From: Methylomicrobium lacus LW14
GTDB taxonomy: Bacteria > Pseudomonadota > Gammaproteobacteria > Methylococcales > Methylomonadaceae
NCBI RefSeq assembly: GCF_000527095.1
Contig: NZ_AZUN01000001.1
Coordinates: 496,001-560,000 of the forward strand
DNA length: 64,000 bases
Reading direction: 5' to 3'
Of the stretch, positions 33,771-40,802 are shown in pieces (the stretch's first letter is position 1; each line of letters starts with the position of its first letter). Under the pieces are notes generated by a model. The model was not told the DNA's origin and did no database searches. It saw nothing but the letters and a program-made list of their open reading frames with translations. Made by a program: the position numbers and the translations under genes.

Positions 33771-34640
33771 TCAATCATCATCCTTCGGCTTGGCCGACTT
33801 TTTAATCTCGGTCAACGGGATATGGTAGCTTTCAATAATCCGTCTGATTTGATCCTTATTCTCGGCGATCAATTTGTTTAGCGTTTGCTGACGTTCCTTA
33901 TCGCCGTTTCTGACGCCCATCGCCATCGCGAATTCAAACGGGATGCCCGGCGTCGATTGCATCGGAATCATCGTGTAGCCGTTCTTCGGTCCTTGCGAAA
34001 CGAGGTAACCCGCAATCGGTCCCCAGACGATCACCATGTTGATCTTTTTCGCTTTCAAATCCTGGTCGAGCTGCATCGCGATATTGTTATCTTCATCGCC
34101 GGACATCGACTGGTACGGGATGCCCATGTCCAGTAGGCCGAATTTTTGCATCCAGGCGGTGCCGGGGCCGCGGTCGAACATCGCGATCTTCAGCGCGTCT
34201 TGTCTTTCCACGGGCAGATCGGCCAGTTGCCGTGCCTCCTTGATGTCGTCAAAGCCGCGGCCTTTCGCGATCAGCAGCACATAGGTCGATTGATAATAAG
34301 GTTCGGTGGCCAAGGCCATATCGGAATCGGCAGGGACGCTCATCACCACGTCGCATTTGAATTCTTTGCTGTCCACGGCTTTTTCATCGACCGGCGCATT
34401 CAAGGTATTGCGGATGAAGCCGATGCGCTGCGGAAACCAGGTGTATTCGATTTCCTGCCCGAGTTTTTTCGCAAACAATTCGGCAATCTTGTTCTCGAAG
34501 CCGTCTTGTTTTTGCGTCGAGTAGGGCGGATTCAACGGGTCGGCGCAGACCTTGAATTTTTCTTTCGCCTGGAGTGTCGTGGCGGTTGCGGCCAACACGG
34601 CGCTGATCAGCAATCGGTGAAGAGTGGGCTTTGCCTGCAT
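33771..34640 (-). CDS. xoxJ: XoxJ-type periplasmic solute-binding-like protein
   Basis: A 289-residue exported protein of the MoxJ/XoxJ branch of the SBP_bac_3 fold. The signal peptide MQAKPTLHRLLISAVLAATA ends near LQA. The mature part starts EKFKVCADPLNPPYSTQKQD and contains FENKIAELFAKKLG and CDVVMSVPADSDMALATEPY. XoxJ is thought to interact with XoxF during its maturation in the periplasm; the detailed role is unsettled. The start at 34640 is chosen from GGAGG 8 bases upstream; the open frame goes on to 34742 but crosses the xoxF terminator. It lies downstream of xoxF on the same strand. No xoxG cytochrome gene is in the window. Confidence 0.9.
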   Translation of the reverse strand: MQAKPTLHRLLISAVLAATATTLQAKEKFKVCADPLNPPYSTQKQDGFENKIAELFAKKLGQEIEYTWFPQRIGFIRNTLNAPVDEKAVDSKEFKCDVVMSVPADSDMALATEPYYQSTYVLLIAKGRGFDDIKEARQLADLPVERQDALKIAMFDRGPGTAWMQKFGLLDMGIPYQSMSGDEDNNIAMQLDQDLKAKKINMVIVWGPIAGYLVSQGPKNGYTMIPMQSTPGIPFEFAMAMGVRNGDKERQQTLNKLIAENKDQIRRIIESYHIPLTEIKKSAKPKDDD

Positions 34641-34701
34641 GAATAGTTTCCTCCAATGAAAGGGTTGATAGGGGGGATAAAATACGAAACGCTGCGAATA
34701 A

Positions 34702-34737
34702 AAAAGCCCTGACTGATAAATCAGCCAGGGCTTTTTG
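34702..34737 (-). terminator. Terminator between xoxF and xoxJ
   Basis: AAAAAGCCCTG..CTGAT pairs with ATCAG..CAGGGCTTTTT around a 2-nt loop. On the minus strand it lies about 25 bp after the xoxF stop and ends in a T-run, so most xoxF transcripts should stop before xoxJ. Confidence 0.88.
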
Positions 34738-34760
34738 TTCAACCTAAAAAAACGCTGAAA

Positions 34761-36614
34761 TTAATTAGGCAATGCAAACACGGTCAAGGTGCCGCCCAGC
34801 TTGGTGAACGAGCTCAGGCTTCTGTAAGCGCCGACCGCACCCAAACCTTCGGAGTTGGAACCCGCTTCGCCGCTGTCGAGGCCAGCAGCGATACCGATAC
34901 CCGCCCAGCCGCCGATACCAGACAGTACGCCGACATATTGTTTGCCGTTGTAGCTCCAGGTGTTGACGTTACCGATGATGCCGGAAGGCGTCTTGAATTT
35001 GTACAATTCTTGACCGGTCTTCGCATCGACCGCTTTCAGGTAGCCTTCCAGGGTGCCGTAGAATACGACGCCGCCGGCGGTTGCGACAGAACCCGACCAA
35101 ACAGAGAATTGTTCTTTGTTTGACCATATGATCTTGCCGGTTTTCGCGTCAAAAGCGGTGAACTGACCCAGGTTGGTGGAACCGTCCGGTTGGCCGGTGA
35201 TGACGTCCGCGGCGGCTGGCATCATGGACAAAGTCGCGCCGACATACGGTTGGCCTGCGGTGTAAGAAACTTCGAATGGTTCGTAGTCCATGCACAGGTG
35301 GTTGCCGGAAATGTAGAACAGGCCGGTTTGCGGAGAGTAAGACACCGGTTGTTGGTTCTTGGAACCCAGTGCCGCAGGGCAAACGCCTTGTGTGTTGACG
35401 TCTTCACCGTTTTGTTCGGTGCTGTACTTCGACACGACTTGCGGACGGCCGGTGTTCATGTCGACATGAGTCGCCCAGTTGACCGACTTGTCGAATTTTT
35501 CAGCAACCAACAGTTCGCCGGTTTCGCGGTCCAGGGTGTAGCCGAAGCCGTTACGGTCGAAATGCACGATGGTTTTGTGCATCTTGCCTTTGACTTCTTG
35601 GTCAACCAGGACGGTTTCGTTGATGCCGTCGAAGTCCCATTCGTCGTGTGGAGTCATTTGGTAAACCCATTTGACCGCTCCGGTGTCCGCGTCACGCGCC
35701 CACAATGACATCGACCATTTGTTGTCGCCAGGACGTTGTTTAGGGTTCCAGGTGGATGGGTTGCCTGATCCGTAATAAATCAGATTCAATTTCGGATCGT
35801 AGCTGGTCCAGCCCCAGGTGGTGCCGCCGCCGATTTTCCATTGGTCGCCTTCCCAAGTGCTCAGGCTGGAGTTTTCGCCAACGGGAGCCACTTTGCCGTC
35901 TTTCCAGGTAGTGGTTTTCTTGGCATCGATCAGGGTGTCGGCGTCAGGGCCCATGCTGTAGCCTTTCCATGCCAACTGGCCGGTCTTGATGTCGTAAGCC
36001 GCCAGGAAGCCGCGAACACCGAATTCGCCGCCGGAAATACCGGTCAGAACCTTGTCTTTAACAACCAATGGAGAAGCCGTGTTGGTCATACCCAGTTTCG
36101 GGTCGCCGTTTTGTACGCTCCATACGCGTTTACCGGTTTTAGCGTCCAACGCGGTCAACACGGTGTCGGATTGTTGCAGGAAGATTTTACCGTCGCCGTA
36201 GGCCAAGCCGCGGTTAACGGTGTCGCAGCACATCACAGGAACGGTCACGTCCGCGTCTTGAGTCGGGGTGTATTCCCAAATAATCGATTGGGTTTTTTGA
36301 TCGATCGCGTAAACGGTGTTAGGGAATGGAGTATGGATGTAAAGCGTGTCGTTTACGACCAAAGGGCCGCCTTCATGACCACGCAGAACGCCGGTAGAAA
36401 AAGACCAGGCAGGTTGCAGGTTCTTTACATTGCTGGAGGTGATTTGATCCAGTTCGCTGTAACGTGTGCCTGCGTAGTTGCCGCCCCACATAGACCAGTT
36501 AGCAGGGTTTTGCGAAAGTTTTTCAAGATCGCTGTTCGCTGTAGCAATTGCAGGTGCGGCCAGAATTGCAGCCACACTGGAAGCTAACAGCCAACTTTTA
36601 AAAGGCTTCTTCAT
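34761..36614 (-). CDS. xoxF: Lanthanide-dependent methanol dehydrogenase XoxF
   Basis: A 617-residue periplasmic PQQ enzyme that oxidises methanol and passes electrons to a cytochrome c. The signal peptide (MKKPFKSWLLASSVAAILAA, cut after about residue 26) is followed by eight W-motif propeller blades. CC at 129-130 is the vicinal disulfide of the PQQ site. HDEWDFDGINE has catalytic Asp327 and Asp329; the second Asp replaces the Ala of calcium-type MxaF and marks lanthanide binding. GEFGVRG and GSGNPSTW hold the other likely metal ligands, Glu197 and Asn285. The ATG at 36614 has GGAGAG upstream. A calcium-type MxaF is not present in the window. Confidence 0.96.
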   Translation of the reverse strand: MKKPFKSWLLASSVAAILAAPAIATANSDLEKLSQNPANWSMWGGNYAGTRYSELDQITSSNVKNLQPAWSFSTGVLRGHEGGPLVVNDTLYIHTPFPNTVYAIDQKTQSIIWEYTPTQDADVTVPVMCCDTVNRGLAYGDGKIFLQQSDTVLTALDAKTGKRVWSVQNGDPKLGMTNTASPLVVKDKVLTGISGGEFGVRGFLAAYDIKTGQLAWKGYSMGPDADTLIDAKKTTTWKDGKVAPVGENSSLSTWEGDQWKIGGGTTWGWTSYDPKLNLIYYGSGNPSTWNPKQRPGDNKWSMSLWARDADTGAVKWVYQMTPHDEWDFDGINETVLVDQEVKGKMHKTIVHFDRNGFGYTLDRETGELLVAEKFDKSVNWATHVDMNTGRPQVVSKYSTEQNGEDVNTQGVCPAALGSKNQQPVSYSPQTGLFYISGNHLCMDYEPFEVSYTAGQPYVGATLSMMPAAADVITGQPDGSTNLGQFTAFDAKTGKIIWSNKEQFSVWSGSVATAGGVVFYGTLEGYLKAVDAKTGQELYKFKTPSGIIGNVNTWSYNGKQYVGVLSGIGGWAGIGIAAGLDSGEAGSNSEGLGAVGAYRSLSSFTKLGGTLTVFALPN

Positions 36615-36885
36615 ATTTTTCTCTCCTGGTATTTTGCTGTGCCGCAAAATACTGATTATTTATTTTTGACTAATATTAGTTTTTGGGTGAATTATTGTTT
36701 TTCTGAGGGTCAAAAACAGGCTCACTCCAGATGCGTAGATTCAAGGATTTTGCCCAAAAAGTCAATATCAAAAAGGCTAAAAGGCGCATCATTAAAGGCG
36801 AAAGCACAAAAAAATTATACTGTTGCGATTTTGTGACAGTCTTATTTTTTCTTGATTTGATCGGACTGGCCGCGTTCACTACCGC
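36615..36885. other. xoxF upstream region
   Basis: 271 AT-rich bases between the lpxH stop and the xoxF start on the minus strand. The xoxF promoter must lie here, but I could not assign its boxes with confidence. A short minus-strand frame (36676-36879) has no coding signs. Confidence 0.45.
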
Positions 36886-37602
36886 TTAAATAGTTTCGAT
36901 CCGATACTCTTGCGGCGTCCAGCATAACACTTGTCCGGCCTCCTTGCTCCAGGCGGCGAGTACGAAACGGCGGGCGGCATCGCCAGCGATCCGGAATTCA
37001 TGCACAGCCGGCCGGTGCGTATGGCCGTGGATCAGGCGTTTGCAGGCGTGTTCCTGCATCACCCGGATCACCGTTTGTTGATTCACATCCATGATCTCCT
37101 GGCTTTTTTTACGCTTGTGCCAAAAGCTGCGCAGGCGATACCAGCGCGCGGCTAAAAGGCGCAACAGCAAGGGTTTGCTCAAGACCGACCGCATCCACTC
37201 CGGCGTATGCGACTTCGCGCGAAAGGCCTGATAAGGCAGGTCATCGGTGCATAAGAGGTCGCCGTGCGTGAGTAGGGTGGGGATGCCGTACAAATCGATC
37301 ACTTGATAATCGCCGAGCAGCGTCACGCCGGTGTCCCGGCAGAAGCGTTCGCCGAGCAGAAAATCGCGATTGCCCGGCTGCAGGTACACCTTGGTGCCTG
37401 AATCGGTCAGTTGTTTGAGCTGGCGTCTGATTTTGCCGTTCGGCGGCGTCGGGTCGTCGTCGCCGATCCAGGCATCGAACAGGTCGCCGAGAATATACAG
37501 CGCCTCGGCGCCCGCCGCGCGGTTTTCCAGGAAATTCAGAAAACGGCGGGGGATTTCGGGTTTTTCGAGCGAGAGATGGAGATCGGAAATGAAGAGAATC
37601 AT
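36886..37602 (-). CDS. lpxH: UDP-2,3-diacylglucosamine diphosphatase
   Basis: A 238-residue calcineurin-like phosphoesterase that removes UMP from UDP-2,3-diacylglucosamine to give lipid X in lipid A synthesis at the inner membrane. Metal-binding motifs: FISDLHL with Asp7 and His9, ILGDLFDAWIGDD, QPGNRDFLLG, LLTHGDLLCTDD and HGHTHRP. Length is typical for LpxH. The open frame starts at the first M (MILFISDLHLS), as usual for the family. It lies downstream of the cyclophilin gene on the same strand, separated by a terminator hairpin; lpxH and a cyclophilin gene are neighbours in many gammaproteobacteria. Confidence 0.94.
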   Translation of the reverse strand: MILFISDLHLSLEKPEIPRRFLNFLENRAAGAEALYILGDLFDAWIGDDDPTPPNGKIRRQLKQLTDSGTKVYLQPGNRDFLLGERFCRDTGVTLLGDYQVIDLYGIPTLLTHGDLLCTDDLPYQAFRAKSHTPEWMRSVLSKPLLLRLLAARWYRLRSFWHKRKKSQEIMDVNQQTVIRVMQEHACKRLIHGHTHRPAVHEFRIAGDAARRFVLAAWSKEAGQVLCWTPQEYRIETI

Positions 37603-37643
37603 AAATTAAGGCGGGCAATCAGGCGAAGATCGATGGCGAAAAA

Positions 37644-37672
37644 GCAAAGGGCGCTCATTTTTCGCCCTTTGC
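37644..37672. terminator. Terminator after the cyclophilin gene
   Basis: GCAAAGGGCG and CGCCCTTTGC flank a 9-nt loop between the cyclophilin stop and the lpxH start on the minus strand. The loop itself is T-rich; the U-run after the stem is weak. Confidence 0.65.
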
Positions 37673-37692
37673 TGTTCACCGTGCGCCTTAAT

Positions 37693-38271
37693 TTATTTCA
37701 CGACTTCGGCTTTCTCGATCACGATGTCGGTTTTCGGCACGTTTTGATGCGGGCCGCGGTTGCCGGTCGCTTGCTCGGCCATCTTGTCGACCACGTCCAT
37801 GCCTTCGACGACTTCGCCGAATACCGCATAACCCCAGCCGCTGGGCGTCGGGCTGGTGTGGTTCAGGAATGCATTGTCCGCATAGTTGATGAAGAATTGC
37901 GCGGTCGCGGAATTCGGATCGTTGGTGCGCGCCATCGCGATGCTGCCGCGTTTGTTCGGCAGGCCGTTGTCCGCTTCGTTCTTGATCGGCGCGTCGGTCG
38001 CTTTTTGCTGGAATTGGCTGTCAAAGCCGCCGCCTTGCGCCATGAAGCCCTTGATCACGCGATGAAAGATCGTGCCGTTGTAAAAGCCCTTGTTCACATA
38101 AGCGAGGAAGTTTTGCGATGAAACCGGGGCTTTGACCGGATCCAGCTGGATCACGATGGCGCCAAGTGAAGTGGTCAGTTTGACTTTTGAAGATTCAGTC
38201 ATTTTGTTTTCCGTTGCGAATGAAAGTGTTGAATGTAAAACGAGTATCAGACTCAGAAAGGCGATGCGCAT
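37693..38271 (-). CDS. Cyclophilin-type peptidyl-prolyl isomerase
   Basis: A 192-residue cyclophilin that catalyses cis-trans isomerisation of prolyl bonds. Core motifs: NGTIFHRVIKGFMAQGGGF with the catalytic Arg, RGSIAMARTNDPNSATAQFF and GWGYAVFGEVVEGMDVV. From the first ATG the product has a signal peptide (MRIAFLSLILVLHSTLSFA) and would be periplasmic, like PpiA. Starting at the internal ATG (38202, MTESSKVKL) would give a cytosolic PpiB-like protein. I favour the longer form because the leader looks like a real signal sequence. It is divergent from cysS, as cyclophilin genes often are. Confidence 0.92.
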   Translation of the reverse strand: MRIAFLSLILVLHSTLSFATENKMTESSKVKLTTSLGAIVIQLDPVKAPVSSQNFLAYVNKGFYNGTIFHRVIKGFMAQGGGFDSQFQQKATDAPIKNEADNGLPNKRGSIAMARTNDPNSATAQFFINYADNAFLNHTSPTPSGWGYAVFGEVVEGMDVVDKMAEQATGNRGPHQNVPKTDIVIEKAEVVK

Positions 38272-38410
38272 AATTTTTTCCTTGGCTAAGATACAAAGCG
38301 GATAAGTTTATGTGTTTTCGCCTTGAAAGAGAAGCGGGCGCTTGGTAAATTGTACCGTTTTGCAGACGAGCGGCTCAATTTTGCGCTCATAATAACGGAA
38401 TCCTCGGTTC

Positions 38411-39820
38411 ATGTTGAAAATCTACAACACCCTGACGCGTCAAAAAGAAACCTTCAAGCCGCGCAGCGAAGGCAAGGTCGGCATGTATGTCTGCGGCATG
38501 ACCGTTTACGACTATTGTCACATCGGCCATGCGCGGGTGATGGTCGTGTTCGATACGGTCGCGCGCTATTTTCGCCATCTGGGCTATGACCTGACCTATG
38601 TGCGCAATATCACCGACATCGACGACAAGATCATCCAGCGCGCGAACGACAACGGCGAGGACTTCAATCAACTGACCGCGCGCTTCATCGACGCGATGCA
38701 CGAAGACGAGCGCGCGCTGGCGGTGCTGCCGCCGGACATCGAGCCGCGCGCGACGCAGTCGATCGAATCCATCGTCGCGATGATAGAAACCTTGCTCGCG
38801 AAGGGCTATGCCTATGTCGGAGGCAACGGCGACGTGTTCTATGCGGTCGAAAAATTCAGCAATTACGGCAGCCTGTCCGGCAAGAAGCTCGAAGACTTGC
38901 AGGCCGGCGAGCGGGTCGATGTCGATGCGGCCAAGCAGAACCCGTTCGATTTCGTGCTCTGGAAGATGGCCAAGGCGAACGAGCCGTCCTGGCCGTCCCC
39001 CTGGGGCGAAGGCCGCCCCGGCTGGCACATCGAATGCTCGGCGATGTCGACCTGCTGCCTCGGCAATCATTTCGACATTCACGGCGGCGGCATGGACTTG
39101 CAGTTTCCGCACCACGAAAACGAGATCGCCCAGTCCGAGGGCGCGACCGGCGAGAAGTTCGTGAACCTGTGGATGCACAACGGCTTCGTGCGAGTCAACG
39201 AAGAAAAGATGTCCAAGTCGCTCGGCAATTTCTTCACCGTGCGCGAAGTGCTCAAGCAATACCGGCCCGAAATCATCCGCTTCTTCATCCTGTCGAGCCA
39301 TTACCGCAGCCCGCTCAATTATTCGGACGAGCAACTGAACGAGACGGCGACCGCGCTGAACCGGCTTTACACCGCCCTGCGCGGGATCGCCGTTCCGGAT
39401 TTGCCGGTGCTGGCCGACTATCAAAGCCGTTTCGCGCAGGCGATGGATGACGACTTCAATACGCCGGTTGCGGTCTCGGTGTTGTTCGATCTCGCGCGCG
39501 AGTTGAACAAGAGCAAGGACGGTGATCACGAGCGGGCCGGGCAACTGGCGGCGAGCCTAAAGCAACTGGGCGCTTTGCTGGGCCTGTTGCAGGCCGAGCC
39601 TGAGGCGTGGCTGAAAGGCGATGCGGCAGCAGCGTCGGCCGCTCATGCCGCGGAGGGCGGCCTTTCCGAAGAAGCGATCAATCAGCAGATCCAGGCCCGC
39701 CTGGACGCCAAAAAAGCCAAGAGCTGGGCGCTGGCCGATCAAATCCGCGACGATCTGAAGCAACAGGGCGTCATCCTCGAAGATGCGCCGAACGGCACGA
39801 CCAGTTGGCGGCGCGGCTGA
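38411..39820 (+). CDS. cysS: Cysteinyl-tRNA synthetase
   Basis: A 469-residue class I synthetase that charges tRNA-Cys. HIGH is at 37-40 (CHIGHARV) and KMSKS at 266-270. Zinc ligands C28, C209, H234 and E238 sit in VCGM, IECSAM and FPHHENEIAQ. The C-terminal domain (GLSEEAINQQIQARLDAKK) recognises the tRNA. The length and all motifs are normal. The ATG at 38411 is the first in frame. Confidence 0.97.
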   Translation: MLKIYNTLTRQKETFKPRSEGKVGMYVCGMTVYDYCHIGHARVMVVFDTVARYFRHLGYDLTYVRNITDIDDKIIQRANDNGEDFNQLTARFIDAMHEDERALAVLPPDIEPRATQSIESIVAMIETLLAKGYAYVGGNGDVFYAVEKFSNYGSLSGKKLEDLQAGERVDVDAAKQNPFDFVLWKMAKANEPSWPSPWGEGRPGWHIECSAMSTCCLGNHFDIHGGGMDLQFPHHENEIAQSEGATGEKFVNLWMHNGFVRVNEEKMSKSLGNFFTVREVLKQYRPEIIRFFILSSHYRSPLNYSDEQLNETATALNRLYTALRGIAVPDLPVLADYQSRFAQAMDDDFNTPVAVSVLFDLARELNKSKDGDHERAGQLAASLKQLGALLGLLQAEPEAWLKGDAAAASAAHAAEGGLSEEAINQQIQARLDAKKAKSWALADQIRDDLKQQGVILEDAPNGTTSWRRG

Positions 39821-39861
39821 GCCGTTGATTCCGATTATAAAGTATTTCCGACTTTTCGCAG

Positions 39862-39934
39862 GTAGGGTGGATAAGCGCAGCGCATCCACCAAAGGAGTCT
39901 CATTAGGTGGATGCGCTGCGCTTATCCACCCTAC
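39862..39934. repeat. 29-bp inverted repeat (REP/BIME-like)
   Basis: The arms at 39862-39890 and 39906-39934 are exact reverse complements; each begins GTAGGGTGGATAAGCGCAGC. It lies between cysS and fchA and ends 16 bp before the fchA start, leaving no room for a normal promoter in between. Confidence 0.9.
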
Positions 39935-39950
39935 ACATCTTCTCCCTCAC

Positions 39951-40580
39951 ATGACCGAAATCAAAGATCAATCTCTAAAAACTTTTTTCGACAACTTGGC
40001 CAGCAAGGCGCCGACACCGGGCGGCGGCGGCGCGGCGGCGGTGATGGGAGCGCAGTCCGCCGCCTTGACCAGCATGGTCTGCAACCTGACGATCGGCAAG
40101 CCCAAATACGCCGAAGTCGAAGCCGATATGCAAGCCTTGCTCGAAAAATCCGAAGCCTTGCGCGCAAGTCTGACCGACATGATCAAGGCCGATGTCGATG
40201 TATTCAACCGACTGATGGCGACCTACGGCTTGCCGAAAGACACCGACGAACAAAAGGCCGAGCGCTCTGCGGCGATCCAGGAGGCCTTGAGAGAAGCGAC
40301 CGAGGTGCCTTTGGCCTGCGCGGGGGCCTGCCGCGAAGCGATCGACCTGAGCCGGATCGCCGCCGACAAGGGCAACCTCGGCGTGATCAGCGACGCGGGC
40401 GTCGCGGCGATGGCCGGCTACGGGGCGCTGAAAAGCGCGGCGCTGAATGTCTATATCAACGCCGGCAGCCTGAAAGACCGCGATTTCGCGGAAGCCAAAC
40501 TGGCCGAGTTGGAAGCGTTATTGCACGGCGCAGAAGCGGCGGCCGAGGAAATCTATCAAATCGTGAAGGCCAAATTATAA
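39951..40580 (+). CDS. fchA: Methenyltetrahydrofolate cyclohydrolase (FchA/cyclodeaminase family)
   Basis: A 209-residue soluble protein of the formiminotransferase-cyclodeaminase domain family. Family features are the glycine-rich APTPGGGGAAAVMGAQSAAL near residues 20-40, VDVFNRLMATYGLPK, EVPLACAGACREA, and GNLGVISDAGVAAM. In methylotrophs the free-standing form (Fch) converts methenyl-H4F to formyl-H4F in the C1 transfer pathway. The ATG at 39951 starts the conserved part; upstream in-frame sequence is the inverted repeat. No Shine-Dalgarno sequence is visible, so it may be weakly or jointly expressed with cysS. Confidence 0.85.
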   Translation: MTEIKDQSLKTFFDNLASKAPTPGGGGAAAVMGAQSAALTSMVCNLTIGKPKYAEVEADMQALLEKSEALRASLTDMIKADVDVFNRLMATYGLPKDTDEQKAERSAAIQEALREATEVPLACAGACREAIDLSRIAADKGNLGVISDAGVAAMAGYGALKSAALNVYINAGSLKDRDFAEAKLAELEALLHGAEAAAEEIYQIVKAKL

Positions 40581-40604
40581 GCGGATATCCCGCACGGTTA
40601 ATAT

Positions 40605-40690
40605 CCACGAAAGACACGAAAACAAGCTGAAAGCAAAGGTTGAACGGATTGGGCTATGAAATTTTTCGTGGCTTTCGTGTTTTTCGTGGA
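40605..40690. repeat. CCACGAAA-type imperfect inverted repeat
   Basis: CCACGAAAGACACGAAAA at 40605 and TTTCGTGGCTTTCGTG with TTTTTCGTGGA at 40664-40690 are imperfect reverse complements. Related words occur at 44284-44413. It could fold after fchA. Confidence 0.65.
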
Positions 40691-40802
40691 CAATGCCTCT
40701 GAACGCAGAAGGCCGGGGCGTTTTTGCGCTTTTTTTGTGCATTAACTTCCGTATTGATGTGTAATTGTCTTGATCGCGGTAATTCATGTCAGGGTGGCAT
40801 CT

